From: Uranotaenia lowii
Lineage: Eukaryota > Arthropoda > Insecta > Diptera > Culicidae
Length of the DNA: 64,000 nucleotides
Direction: 5' to 3'
Assembly (NCBI RefSeq): GCF_029784155.1
Contig: NC_073691.1
Coordinates: 126,046,714 to 126,110,713 of the forward strand
A program made the translations under genes and the position numbers. Shown piece after piece: positions 22,404-33,533 of the stretch. Positions within the stretch are counted from its first letter, which is position 1; each line of letters opens with the position of its first letter. Under the pieces are notes generated by a model. That model had not been told where the DNA came from. It saw only the letters and a program-made list of their open reading frames with translations, and did no database searches.

Positions 22404-22830
22404 TCAACCCTGAACAAGGCACTTGAGCCGCTTAATTTTCAAGCAGCATTTTCCGTAAGCCGCGAAAAAAATATCGTCCGCCAAACCAAAACTATACGCC
22501 AAAAAAGAAACGCGACGCAACAGGCAGTAGTCGGGAAATACTGGTCCTCTTTTAGTTACGTATCGCTGCAGGATCAACCGAATCGGCACGTGGTACTTGT
22601 GCGAGCACCGTTTCACTTTCACGACCAGATGCAAACTGTTGTCGAGTCGGCATGTGGCCACACCGCCGGCCGACAGCGGAAGCAGCATCCCCCCATTATC
22701 ATCTGGGAGATGGGACACCGATGATGTTTATGGTGATTCTGATGACAGACTGAGGAGACTCCTGACGAAGATAACAATCATCCGGTGACGGGGCTTCCTG
22801 GGGTGCCGCTTTGTGGGTGGTTACTTTCCA
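22404..22830 (-). other. GC-rich, coding-like island of unknown identity
   Basis: A GC-rich block inside the AT-rich intron. On the minus strand a frame runs from a stop near 22730 to 22404. Its first ATG is near 22688 and the peptide starts MLLPLSAGGVATCRLDNS, then contains VKVKRCSHKYHVPIRLILQR. A possible splice donor (GTAACT) follows the R-Y codons. After that point composition becomes poorer and less protein-like. It could be an exon of a nested gene, an old retrocopy or a transposon fragment. No domain recognised, so no function is assigned. Confidence 0.3.
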
Positions 22831-23032
22831 ATCATAAATATAGGAAAAACACTTCTTCTCCCTTATCCGGTTTGTGCTTTCACGGATCTTGAGGCTCTGT
22901 TGGGCGGATGCGTGCTGTTTGACCGTCTGGTCAAAAACGCGGTGGATCTTAACTTCTCTTTTTTTCGTGTTTTATCTTTGAATAAAAGGGATTTTTTTTA
23001 AACACAAACACATAGGTATAGTATCCTAATGA

Positions 23033-23426
23033 GCGCCGTTGTTGCCTAGCGGATAGGCTGGCGCGAGTCTGAGTTTGGAATGCCAGGCGTACTGGGTTCG
23101 ATTCCCGGTTTCGGCAAGAAAACTTTTGAGTTCGAATCCCGTAAGTGGCCGATAGGTAAGATTTGTTCCCTCATATAACTGACTATATGATAAGAATGTT
23201 CATTCAGTTGCCAGCTAGCCAGGTATATACACGGATGCCGGAATACCTGTAAGTAAATTAGCCCACCTAATTGACTCGTTCTTCCAAAATAAACCGATGT
23301 ATTTATATCAACTCAATACGTTCATCCATAACAGTTCATACGATGCCATGGGGTCCGGGTATGGTGTACACGTTGCATTGGGGATTCGTCGATCTAAATA
23401 ATCTAAAGAATGCATGTGAACACATA
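23033..23426 (+). mobile_element. tRNA-derived SINE, family 2, plus-strand copy
   Basis: The head carries an A-box-like TAGCGGATAGGC and a perfect B-box GGGTTCGATTCC (23095-23106). About 390 bases match the copy at 21251-21640 in inverse orientation. Its 3' end (TGCATGTGAACACATA) abuts the left end of the mariner at 23427, so the mariner used a TA at the SINE's end as its target. Confidence 0.8.
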
Positions 23427-24725
23427 AAGGGTGATACGGTCAAAATTCGGTCAAGGGAAAACGCGTGTAAATCGGTGAAATCGTTTATTTAAAAAATCAA
23501 ATTAAATTTCTTTTTCAAGTTTGATCAGTATAAAATTCAGGAAAAATATTCAGTTAGGCTTCCGCTTTTTCAAATCCGAATTGCCGGGCCTTACGCTTAA
23601 CCCCTGCCATCAGATTTTGTACAGCCACCTTGTCCACCTTCTTCGCCGCAGAAAGCCAGTTTGCCTTGAACTGCTGCTCGTCCTTAGCAGTTTTTTGATC
23701 TGCTTTAGAATCCGCTTGACAATAGCCCAGTATTTCTCAATTGGGCAGAGTTCTGGCGAGTTGGGAGAGTTCTTGTCCTTGGGAACCACCTGCACGTTGT
23801 TGGCGGCGTACCACACCATGGTCTTTTTACCGTAATGGCAAGATGCCAAATCCTGCCAAAACAGTACGGAACAACCGTGTTTCTTCAGGAAAGGCAGCAG
23901 ACGTTTATTCAAACACTCTTTCACGTAAATTTGTTGGTGGACAGTCCCGGAAGCTATGAAAATGCTGCTTTTCAAGCCACAGGTACAGATGGCTTGCCAA
24001 ACCAGATATTTCTTCGCGATCTTTGACAGTTTCATGTGCTTGAAAATATTTGCTACCTTTCCCCTTCTTTTTGCCCTATAAAAATCCTGTCCCGGAAGCT
24101 GCTTGTAGTTGGCTTTGACGTAGGTTTCGTCGTCCATTACCACGCAGTCAAATTTCGTCAGCATCGTCGTGTACAGCCTCCGGGATCGCGCTTTGGCCGT
24201 CGTATTTTGTTTATCATCGCAATATGGAGTAACTACTACTAGTCGATAGTCCAGCTCATTTTTTGGCTCAATGCACGGTTGTAGACGATACGTCCAGCTT
24301 ATTTGCGGCATCTCGGAGAGAGATTAGGGTTTCGCTTGAAACTACCGGCAACTCTCTTTGTCGTCTCAGCGGCTTCCGGTTTTCGATTTCCCCCCGATCT
24401 AGACTTCCTGGCTGTCTACAAACGTTCCCCAAACACTTTAATTACATTTGTAACGGTTGATTTGGCAACTTTTAGCGATTTTTTCCTGCTTTGCCTGCGA
24501 GTTGCTCGGATTTTCGCGATGCGCGAACAAAATTTTGATACGCTGCTCTTTTTCCTTGGACGGCATTTTGACAACTGAAGAGTGAATTCCAAAATCAAAA
24601 TAGGAGCAACATTCTACACACACACACACACATCTACAAAATGAGGGGTGTTCAGGTTTTTTAAATGCAAAATTGAAAGAAATACGTCAAGTTGATATTG
24701 ACCAAATGTTGACCGTATCACCCTT
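23427..24725 (-). mobile_element. Tc1/mariner-type transposon of the D37E type, 1299 bp
   Basis: The terminal inverted repeats read AAGGGTGATACGGTCAA at left (23427-23443) and the exact complement at right (24709-24725). TA target duplications lie at 23425-23426 and 24726-24727. It carries a broken transposase on the minus strand and a CA microsatellite at 24617-24633. The D37E lineage was first described in mosquitoes. Confidence 0.9.
23610..24600 (-). pseudogene. Transposase (D37E mariner relative), frameshifted
   Basis: The 233-residue frame 23610-24311 carries the catalytic core. The first Asp is in VVMDDETYV. The second is in LFWQDLASCHYG. A Glu follows in PELCPIEKYW with 37 residues between the second Asp and the Glu. 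The N-terminal DNA-binding part lies upstream in two different frames (24438-24629, from MPSKEKEQRIKILFAHREN; and 24416-24598, TVTNVIKVFGERL), so at least one frameshift breaks the gene. It is therefore non-functional. The ends are intact, so the copy could still be moved in trans. Confidence 0.85.
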
Positions 24726-25725
24726 TATGCATTAAAAGTTTTAAGGTTAGTGGGACGTAGTCAGAAAAATTATTGTTTTCTTCATTTATTTTAATTTTTT
24801 TTAAACATGCGATTTTCACCATATTTAGAAAAAGGGGTAACTTGCAACAAACTTTGATTTTAATGAAAAATCTAATGAAAACGTATGTACCTAAATGTAT
24901 AGGTATCGATAATTTTTTTATGCTATAAAAACCATTCCCCGTAATAATACCGATTGCAGTGATTTCTGCTTCTGTTGAAATCCAATGCTGGCTTTTTTAC
25001 TGCGTCACAGCTTCAGGAGCCAAACCTGCGAGTGATATTCCAGCAGCCAACCGGAATGCATGATGGCTTGTTTTAGAGCCCTTTCTTCGCCTGTTTTATC
25101 AATTCTGGAATGAATAAAATCACATAAAATGGATCTTACGCTGCAGGTTTGCTCAGAAATTTTCGGTGGAACGTGACTGGGGCCATGAGGTGGGCTCGCC
25201 AATCAAATAATCACTAGTGCATACAGCCTCCAACGATCGCTTTGGGGAGCAAGCCGACGCCAGATACGGCAAGAACACAACGTTTTCGGCTTAACGGTAC
25301 TTCTAAAATACTAAAGGTCCAGTAATTGAACTGCTACATTACTTCAACAGTAATTAATTGTAATTAATTAATTAAAGTTATGCAACAAACACACGAAACA
25401 GTTTTGAACGACCCCTCGTCGTTTTGTTTACATTAATACCGTATTTGTTTATGCCGAGTGTTGCACTAGTGTTGCACTGGTGCACCACTAGGTGCTGTCA
25501 AACTGTTTGTTTATTCGGACGGTGTTGCACTGGTTTTGACCTGTCGGAGTTCTGCTTACGGACGGTGGCCCACCGATAATTTTGCCAGTGTTGCGGGAGA
25601 GCGTGTGAGTGAGTGAGATAGCAATACACTGGCGACGATTTGTGTTTGTTTTTATCGGATACGGTGGAACACTCCACGAGTGGAGAAAACAAATACAGTA
25701 TAAGTCTTAACTATCATTGGATGTA

Positions 25726-26526
25726 AGTGTTACTTTTGTAATCAGGTATTATCTGGAAAAATGGATCTCGAACAGAAACGTAGCGCTGTGGTTGACTTGT
25801 TCCTAGCTGGCAAACGGCAGGAGGACATAGTTCGTAAGCTGTCCGATATAAGTGTGTGCAGAAGTTTTGTATACCGTACTGTTAAAAGATACTTGGAGAC
25901 CGGAAGTGCCAAAAAACCGTATGGTGGGGGACGCCGACCTACTGTGGTGACACCTACCATGGCGAAGATCGTCAAGAAGCGCCTTAAGAGCAATGCTCGT
26001 CGTAGTGCCACTAAATTGGCAGAGGATCTTAACATATCGGATCGAAGTCTCCGTCGAATCCTGAAAGGTAAACTGCAGACCAAGCCCTACAAGATCCAAA
26101 AGGTTCAAGACGTTACGGTGAAGTAGAAACAAGAACGGGTAAAAAGAGCGAAGGCGCTGCTGAAGAGGGCCGCGGAAGGAAGGTTGAAGAATAGCGTGTT
26201 AACCGACGAGAAACTCTTCACCGTACAGCAGTTCGTGAATAAGCAAAACGACAGAGCTTGGTTGCCAGACAGATCACAAAGCCATGCCGACTTGCTGACG
26301 GTCGCTCGGCGACAGAAACCAGCATCGGTGATGGTTTGAGCCGGAATCACCCGTGATGGCCGGACTCCGCTGGTTTTTGTCCCTGAAGGAGTGAAGATCA
26401 ACCAAAATACATATCGGGAACTAGTTCTGCAGAATGTCGTCGAACCGTGGGCACGTCGACATTTTGGTTCCAGGTTTCTGTTCAAGATCCATTTTCCGGA
26501 TAACACCTGATTGCAAAAGTAACACT
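25726..26526 (+). mobile_element. Tc1/mariner-type element with deleted transposase, 801 bp, nested
   Basis: The terminal repeats are AGTGTTACTTTTGTAATCAG at left and its near complement at right (CTGATTGCAAAAGTAACACT), with TA duplications at 25724-25725 and 26527-26528. It inserted into the left part of the foldback-like composite. It is internally deleted and carries only the first part of a transposase. Confidence 0.85.
25761..26515 (+). pseudogene. Tc1/mariner transposase fragment
   Basis: The first 121 residues form the paired-like helix-turn-helix DNA-binding region (EQKRSAVVDLFLAGKRQEDI, then a GGRRPTV hook, then RRSATKLAEDLNISDRSLRRIL). A TAG stop at 26124 interrupts the frame. It resumes as a recognisable catalytic part with VLTDEKLFTVQQFVNKQNDR, where the first catalytic Asp lies. 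A TGA stands where Trp is expected in PASVMV-W-AGI. The frame then ends at the right terminal repeat before the second Asp and the third acidic residue, so it cannot be active. Confidence 0.85.
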
Positions 26527-26715
26527 TATAGAGAATTCGTTTTCGTGTGGTGGTGCACCGGGGCACTACCGGTAGTGCACTTTTTGCTGTTTTCATGCTC
26601 GTTTTCAGGGATGGTGGCCCACTGGTAGTGCACCATAAAGTGGACGGTGGAACACTCTGAAAATGTTCGGTGTTGCTGGCGCTCTCACCAATACTGTCAT
26701 GATTTTTGACAGGAC

Positions 26716-27238
26716 GTGCTTCCCGATGTAAACAAATATCAGCTGGTCTTGTTTATTTCTATACCGCAAAAATTGTGTTCTAGCTATTTCCACATTGTGT
26801 TTTTCCTTAATTTACGGAAACTTGTTCCGGATTCAATACCAGTGCCGTTTCCAGCAGAGGCGGAGAATTTTATCCGGAGAAAACGTTCCAAAGCAAACAA
26901 ACGAATCTCGGCCCTCAAGCAACTGGAGGCAGCCGGAAAGTTACCAAGAGTCACTCGTTTTCCGCTTCAAGCAAAAATGGAAAATGCGGATCGGACGCTC
27001 CCAAGAAGAAATGTGCCCAGAAGGCTTGCTGCAATCGGTTCCAGGAGATACTGAAGAAGAGCAGCAAATCCGAGTGCAAAAATTGCAACCAAAAGATCTG
27101 GAGGAATCGCCCAAACCGAAGAGTTCTCTTGCTCGGGCGGGTCCCTTAAGTTGGTCTCGTGCAGCAAGAAGCGTTAAGCTGCTTCGAAGCTACTCTGCTA
27201 CAAGCCAGCTTCGAGCGTTGAAGCCTCCGAGTGCGTGA
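26716..27238 (+). other. Coding-like island inside the foldback-like composite, unknown
   Basis: A GC-richer block with two overlapping open frames (26716-27054, 112 residues; 26795-27238, 147 residues). One contains RRKRSKANKRISALKQLEAA, a basic, helix-prone segment; the other reads through with Ser/Arg-rich text. Neither matches a family I know. It may be a decayed product of the element or a captured host fragment. Confidence 0.3.
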
Positions 27239-29439
27239 AAATCGGGAAAGAACTGTGCTTTATTTAGGGTGACGACGCTCGGTTGCGTCAAGTCCCGGAT
27301 TCCAACCCGTTGCCCTTCAAAAAAGGCAGTTCGAGACTGCACCCGCATTGGGAGCTTGAATTTCTTTTTTTATACGGGATTTTCATCCTGTGGGATGATT
27401 CATCCCTACAAGGGCTTGAATTTCGTTCGTTTCGGTATGTTATTAAACTTTTCCGCGATCCGAGTTCGCCGTTTTCGATTTTTTATTTGTAATCTGAAAC
27501 GGAAATACTCGAACGAAGAAGATGAGATTTGCGAGGAATAAACGATACTCTCAAGACAAAATATCAGAACCATTAAGCTGGGGTAACTGCAGTCCAGCAG
27601 CAGCAAACATAGACCGCCCAGAATCAGCCGGTATTGCAGTTATTATCATCAGGGCCAGAGGCGAATCTACCAAGCAAGCCTCTAATAAAATTAATCTGAA
27701 ATTTTCACAATTTAACATAGTACATAAATTCATGCTAAAATTTTTATATTATTTGCAAGACAATGATCAACTGAAGTAAATTTGATTTCAATTTTCGAAG
27801 TCAAACGAAAACAAATACCAGCTGTAATGGATTTTTGACAGCTTGATGTTTTCTGTTGACTCTGCCGATTTCACACACACCAACAAAGGTGAGTGCAAAA
27901 CTCGATTCATGCTCGTTTTCAGCGTGGAAGGTGCAACACTTTCGGGTGGTGAAAACAAATACGGTATTACATACATCCAATGATAGCTAAGACTTAATGT
28001 AAACAAAGCAACGAGGGGTCGTTCAATACTGTTTCGTGTGCAACGAAATAATTACTGTTGAAGTAATGTAGCAGTTCAATTGCCGGACCTTTAATATTTT
28101 AGAAGTTATTTTTTCTTTCGCTCCATACTGGTCATGAACGAGGAAATTTATATTTAACATGAAGTGTGTGCCTGAAGTTGCGTATTTTATCAAAAAATAC
28201 CGTTAAGCCGAAAACGTTGTGTTCTTGCAAAATCTGGCGTCGGCCTGCTCCCAAAAGCGATCTTTGGAGAAAGGCTTAATTTGAAAAAGCAACATTTCAT
28301 TTCAAGTTCAGAGGAATTTTTATTCCAATATGTTTGAAAAATCTTCATACTTGATGGCATCAAATTTGACATTTTTTTAGATGCGTAAAAAAATTTAGAG
28401 CTTTTTTAATATTTGGAGGGCACTGATTCCAAAAATGCAAATACTTTTTCTTCTATAAGCTTCTATCAGCAAGACGACTTTTGAAGAAACCGGTAAACAT
28501 TCATCAAATAAATTTGTGTACTCTTTGGCAAAACTATAGGACGTCAGAAATGTTTTGAATAAAAAAGTTTTAGTTCAATAATCAACAACGAAAATCGCAA
28601 ATAAAACTGCAAACCTGAAGAAAGCTCCATACTCTAGGGAACAAATGAAATATCTATTTTGAAAACAACGAGCCCCAGCCAAGTTCTAAGAAACACTGCC
28701 CTACCCAGCTGAGTGCCTCTTACTAATTGAATTCACTTGTGGTTGGTGTGCCTATACTTAGTTGTCAATCGCACATCCCCTTTGTCTATTTTCACGGCCA
28801 CGTTTTAGCCTATTTTATTGTGCTTTCTTATGTAGGTACTTCCGCTTTTCTTGGTGGCTCAGAAGCAAATGTAGGTAGGCAGTTGGGTACATAAGACACA
28901 GGATAACGACGACGGTAGGCAACCCCCGCTAAGGACGGACTATTTTGAATCTTCCAAGTCTGGGCGAACTGAAATATGCTATCAGTGGGTGTTTTTTTGT
29001 TGGCGCGCGTAAGTTAAAGTTATGAATGGTTTTGCGTTAGAACAACACTTGAAGATCTTGAAAATAGATACATCTATTTCTAGATATTTTACTCGTCCAA
29101 GTGTAGCTATTTTAATAGGTTCAACATTAAGTGATCGCTCACTTTCAATATCCTCTACTCATGATAACTTGTAGCAAAAGATGCAGATTAACATTTTTAT
29201 GAGAGTTCAAATTTTGATTCAGATTGCAGATCTGTTAGCATCGTTTTTGAAAATAGCATAAATTTCTTAAGTCTAAACTAAATGTTGCGTTTGTACATTG
29301 TTCAGTATCCTGATAATTTTTACAAATATTAAACATAAAACTTATTGCTGGAATTTTTTTTTACACAAATTCTTAAAAAATTTCCCTTGTTTGCAATTCA
29401 TTAATCTTTTGTTTGTTGCTTTTTTTTTCTCACCATTAG

Positions 29440-29819
29440 GTTTAGATTCCGTCATCGAGGACATCAAAAACGGTCGCGTTACGTTACGCCGCCGGAAGCC
29501 GAACATTCTGAACGATCTAGAAACGAACCCCAACGACGTCGCCGGGTCTTCCGGTTCCGGTTCGTCCGCCGACAGCCGACAAAGCCAGCTCAACTACTCC
29601 CAGCTGGCTGCGAAAAATCCCGCCCTACGTGAAATGTACGAAGTGTTAGAGAGAATGAAACGCCGGAATCGACAGTCACGCGTTATTGTGGAATCCGAAC
29701 TTATGCCTTTCAAGGAGTCGTTATCTGCGCGGGACGAAGCAAGGCCAGATTTGGACACCACAGATGGGGTCGTCGGGAGCCGAACAAGAACTGTGATCAC
29801 CGGTGTCGTTAACATTTGA
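29440..29819 (+). CDS. Shootin-1-like protein, terminal exon
   Basis: C-terminal 126 residues, ending at TGA 29817-29819. It begins by completing a Gly codon from 15135 and continues LDSVIEDIKNGRVTLRRRKP. A low-complexity Ser/Gly stretch follows, then NPALREMYEVLERMKRRNRQ and an unstructured tail. The first motif resembles the shootin-1 segment after its polyproline run (an acidic pair, then I-K-x-G and a basic tail), and the second resembles its later short helix. This supports the family call. The exon is GC-rich against AT-rich surroundings, as expected for selected coding sequence. Confidence 0.8.
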
Positions 29820-29967
29820 AACTAGAATACAAGTTTTTACTTAAACAAACTAAGAGCAACAGAAGTGATTTAAACTAACATTGCATTTTTTTAACATTTT
29901 ATGAAATCCAAGAAAATATTTTAATTATATTTATAGCAATGATCGAAATAGCGACACTCACAGAATG

Positions 29968-29973
29968 AATAAA
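29968..29973 (+). promoter_or_regulatory. Polyadenylation signal of the shootin-like gene
   Basis: Canonical AATAAA 149 bases after the stop codon, the first one downstream in the sense direction. Confidence 0.6.
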
Positions 29974-29999
29974 AGTATAATTCATTAAATCCCTTCTTT

Positions 30000-31260
30000 T
30001 CTCTATTTACGATACCAAATCCATAATAACGTTCATTATTATTTATTCAGACATGGTATAATTTTGAATAATTCTTCAAGAGCATTTTTGCATTTTTGTT
30101 TCTTCGCCATTTAATTGGAGATCCCAACAATATCACATCAGCTGTCTTTGTTAGTGTTCTTAGAAGTTTGATGACAAGTGGATTTGTCAAAAATCGTTAG
30201 ACCGCGAAGAAAAAAATCCGGATTTTTAAGTACAGCCAAAGATTGGTTGAAACTTTGAAACCAGGGAACTGAGATAAACGGAGAATCATCGTCAAACAAA
30301 TTTTGCAGCCAATGATTGAATTTGTTATAATTTGTTGAAATTTGTTAGAGAGAATTATAAGGTTTCAGTTAAAATGAGAGAAACCGGTGCTCAGAGATTG
30401 AAAATGTGCCAATTGTTGCAAATGTTGCAAATTGTTACAATTTGTTAAGCAGTTGTGGAATTTTAATCGTTACCATTCCAAATGCAAAGAATTCTCTCTC
30501 CACTGCAATCCCTTGCTTGAAACAGTAGCTCACGGTGTCTTTTTTTCGGCCCTTTAAAAAAATGGTAATATCTGAAAATTTGCCACATTATAGAGGAGAC
30601 TCTCCCTTGAATTGTAATTCTCTTCACAAAACTCAAAACAACATTCTATCTTCGATGGATCATTTCATAAAAAAATATACCTTCATTACCGTGCTCTTGT
30701 TCATTTGCTATATTGTTGCCAGTTAATTTTAAGGCTAATTCTAGATGATTTCTAATGTTATTTTTAAAATTTTCTTTGGAATCTAACTTTTTTGCCATCA
30801 TTTTTAGTTAAAAATCATGTTTAGCAAAATTTTTTAAGTTATGATTTTTTTCTGAAGAAATCTGAACACATCTTAGTTCAAAAATGTAAAATTTGAAGTT
30901 TTTAGGAAAAATTATGAACGAAAACTTAAAAACAAATCTTGTGCATTTTGTTCTCAAATCTTCTAAAAAAAGTTATGTTGATTCCCCGAATTATTTTTCT
31001 CCTGAGTAGTGCGCTGGATAGGGGAGAGTCTCCTTTTCAGAGATGCCGAATTTCTCGATATTGTTCTTCAAACGGCATGGCGACTGAGCTATGTTTAGAC
31101 GCCTTAATTTATGCAACTGAAGCGAGGAGAATCGCGGCTGCCATATCGATAAACACATATGGCATATCGAAAAATCCTATTCAAATATCATTTGAATTAG
31201 AGGTTTACCGAATAGTGGTAGGGTGGTTTGCAATCGTTGCGCAGCTGAGCACATTATAAC
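30000..31260. other. Non-coding intergenic stretch
   Basis: AT-rich. It includes a TTTGTTA/TTGCAAA-type simple repeat at 30320-30450 and a short inverted pair GGAGACTCTCCC (30595-30606) / GGGAGAGTCTCC (31021-31032) that could be the ends of a small degenerate element. No gene recognised. Confidence 0.45.
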
Positions 31261-31261
31261 A

Positions 31262-31500
31262 AATTATAACAAAACTTGTATGGGAGCTCCTCTTTTCCGT
31301 TCCCATCCGTCTCTGTTGAAAGGAGGTACCCAAAAACCCTCTGATATAAAATTTGGTTGATTGATAAGTTCTTAAATGTACAACAAAATTTATGAGAAAC
31401 CCCCTGTTTTCCTCCTACACACTATACAAGGCGAAACCAAATACCTTCCCATGAAAAATTTGATTCTATTTGCTCGATTTTTTAATTTATGCCATGAAAA
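31262..31500 (-). repeat. Fragment of the Helitron tandem unit
   Basis: One to two diverged units of the array seen at 17375-18890 and 60590-63078, in minus orientation (TGTATGGGAGC, AAATTTGGTTGATTGATAAG, CCCATGAAAAATTTGATT). A further diverged piece lies near 32720-32900. Confidence 0.6.
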
Positions 31501-31517
31501 TTGTATGGGGCTCTTAG

Positions 31518-31804
31518 AACACCTGTATCCGTGGTCCAAACAGCCGATTTAGACCAAAATTCCGACCCGAGCAACCGCACTGGTGATCCATTATACCAGT
31601 TTCAACTCAACTTTTTTTAGAGCTGGTATAAGGATTGATCCAAAACTGATGAGATTTGAATCCAATTTGACGCAGTTCTAAACCGTTTGACAGTTAATGG
31701 AACACGAGTGCATTTGCCAGTTTTTTCATTGGATCGGATCTAATTTCTTTGGTTCAATTCTTGTATAAATTAGACCCAAGAAATGGACCACGAATACAGA
31801 TGCC
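31518..31804. mobile_element. MITE, ~285 bp
   Basis: Terminal inverted repeats are CACCTGTATCCGTGGTCC at left and the complement of CATCTGTATTCGTGGTCC at right, two mismatches in 18. No coding capacity. A target duplication is not certain. Confidence 0.6.
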
Positions 31805-33533
31805 CTTACACCCTAAACATTTCGGAAGCAAATTTTGAATAGGAAGAATGTGCCAAATGTAAACAAACTGAGTTATTAGCTGGGTGAAAAAATACGTTCG
31901 AAGACCTACATTTTGATTGGAAAAAGTTATTTAAACGATATTTGGTTTTCGAGAAATAAAGGAAACAAAATAATATTTTTGCTGGAAGCTTATGGAGCTG
32001 TCAAACTTTGAACGCGTTTTTCTCGAAACATCGAAGTTGGCGCATTCGCCGTATTCAAAATTCAATACCGATGTACTCACTAGCAGAAAGGTAGTGTCTC
32101 ACATAATCGATTCTCTCGAGAAATAGTTCTCGTATTCCAATAGGTCCCAGCCAACATGAAATCGCAATGGAAATGATAATCCAAATCGAATATTAAGACA
32201 TTTTCAATAACTATCGTAAACACGTTGGTATTGAGTGTTTTTCTATCATTCATTTACGACAAGCTTTGCCCAAAAATAGTTGAGTCTGATAGCAGTTTAG
32301 TCAATTCGTAAATCTGTTTCCAAAACGTTGGAAATATGCTAATTCAATATTTAGGATTTGAGTGAACCGATTTACGATAAATGGGCGGTCCTTCAATTGA
32401 CACTCTCTCCGGTCTCTTCCTTCGACCGGTTCGTAAAAAGAAAATCTCACCTATAGAGCTAAAGCGTGGACCTTATCAACTAATGAATTGGCATAGTGGT
32501 AAGATACCGGACTGCCAACTCGGAGGGCTGGAGTTCAACTCTCGGTCGAGGAATTTTTTTTCGTTTATTTTGCATTTTGTTGGAAAATTGAATCGTTAGA
32601 ATCTTGTCATTGTAGATATATCGCCTCCACTTTTGTAGCTATATGCTATTTTGGTAAGTTTAATACAATCTTTTTATCTGGTATATTTGTTTGAATAATT
32701 CTGCTGTTCCTGCGTTATACCTTCATAAAAGTTTGCTGGGGTGTCATTCCATGTAAAATTTGGTTTTATTCACTTGATTAGTTCTCTAACCACACAAATA
32801 AATATTTTAAAGTAGCCCCACTTTCATTTCGACGTATCTCCTCACTGGATGGAGGAAGCAGTACCCAATATTCAAAAAACATTTCTAGTATCCACAGGGG
32901 CGGTCCTAGAGTTGGCTCTTGGGGTGAGGGGTTATTTTCCAAATTTTCAAAAATCTGTCAAAATGAAGGAACGTAATATCTGGTGAAAAAACGAAAATTT
33001 TGAAAATGCAAAAAGAGGGGGAGGGTTGGGGGGGCAGGGGGTGTGAGGGTTGCTATTTTTAAAGAATTTCTTGTTATAAATGTCATTTTACAAATGAAAA
33101 TTATAAACACATTGTTGAGCTTCTGAATATTAGTGCTAGGCCAAACAAAAATTATAGTTTTGAGACAAGTTTTAGTTAATTATTGCTATGAATTTCAATT
33201 TGCTATGATTACGCAGATTGAATTTTTCATTGGGATAGTTTACTGCATAGTGATTTGGAAATTTTGTAATATTATTTTTAATTTGGAAACACAATCCTTG
33301 TTCGAAATCAACACTCTTAATATAAATTTAGTTGGAAATAAGATTATTAAAATCAGATACTGAAGTATGAAGCTTCTGGAACATAATTTTAATTCATTTA
33401 CTCTTAAATTTCAGGTTATAATACAAAATTTTCGATTTTAGTTGTACTGAAACAAATGAAATAGCAACAAATAGATTATAAAGAATTCATGTAGGTACCT
33501 ATTCATAGTTCCAAACTCTTGAAATGATATGAA
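31805..33533. other. Intergenic debris
   Basis: No gene. At 32487-32560 there is a tRNA-like segment (see separate entry). At 32897 CAGGGGCGGTCCTAGAG looks like the terminus of a hAT-type element whose other end I could not find. G-rich low-complexity sequence lies at 33010-33050. Confidence 0.45.
32487..32560 (+). pseudogene. tRNA-Gly-like sequence (pseudo-tRNA or SINE head)
   Basis: It reads TGGCATAGTGGTAAGA (A-box region), then an anticodon-loop-like CTGCCAA that would give GCC (Gly), then GAGTTCAACTC (B-box-like) and a run of eight T, a polymerase III terminator. The T-stem and acceptor stem do not pair properly, so it is not a functional tRNA gene. Confidence 0.4.

Larger units (their letters stand above)
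25215..28270. mobile_element. Foldback-like composite element, ~3.05 kb
   Basis: The outer about 200 bases recur inverted at the other end. Shared blocks are GCCGACGCCAGAT, AGAACACAACGTTTTCGGCT, ATTGAACTGCTACATTACTT and CGACCCCTCGT, in mirrored order, then AAACAAATAC and CTATCATTGGATG. The right arm holds about 90 extra bases between CCGTTAAGCCG and the ATTTTAGAAG block. The interior carries GTTGCACTGG/GGTGGCCCAC subrepeats, a nested Tc1-type copy (25726-26526) and a coding-like island (26716-27238). The exact ends and target duplication are not clear. Confidence 0.65.
15136..29439 (+). other. Last intron of the shootin-like gene, 14.3 kb
   Basis: GT-AG intron (donor GTAGGT at 15136, acceptor CACCATTAG ending at 29439). 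It contains two inverted repeats, a Helitron with nested MITEs, an inverted pair of SINEs, a D37E mariner, and a foldback-like composite with a nested Tc1-type copy. The unassigned stretches 20290-21250, 21641-22480, 24730-25205 and 28280-29430 hold no gene I can recognise. Both ends splice in the same phase, so the inserts should not alter the protein if they are spliced out. Confidence 0.7.
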
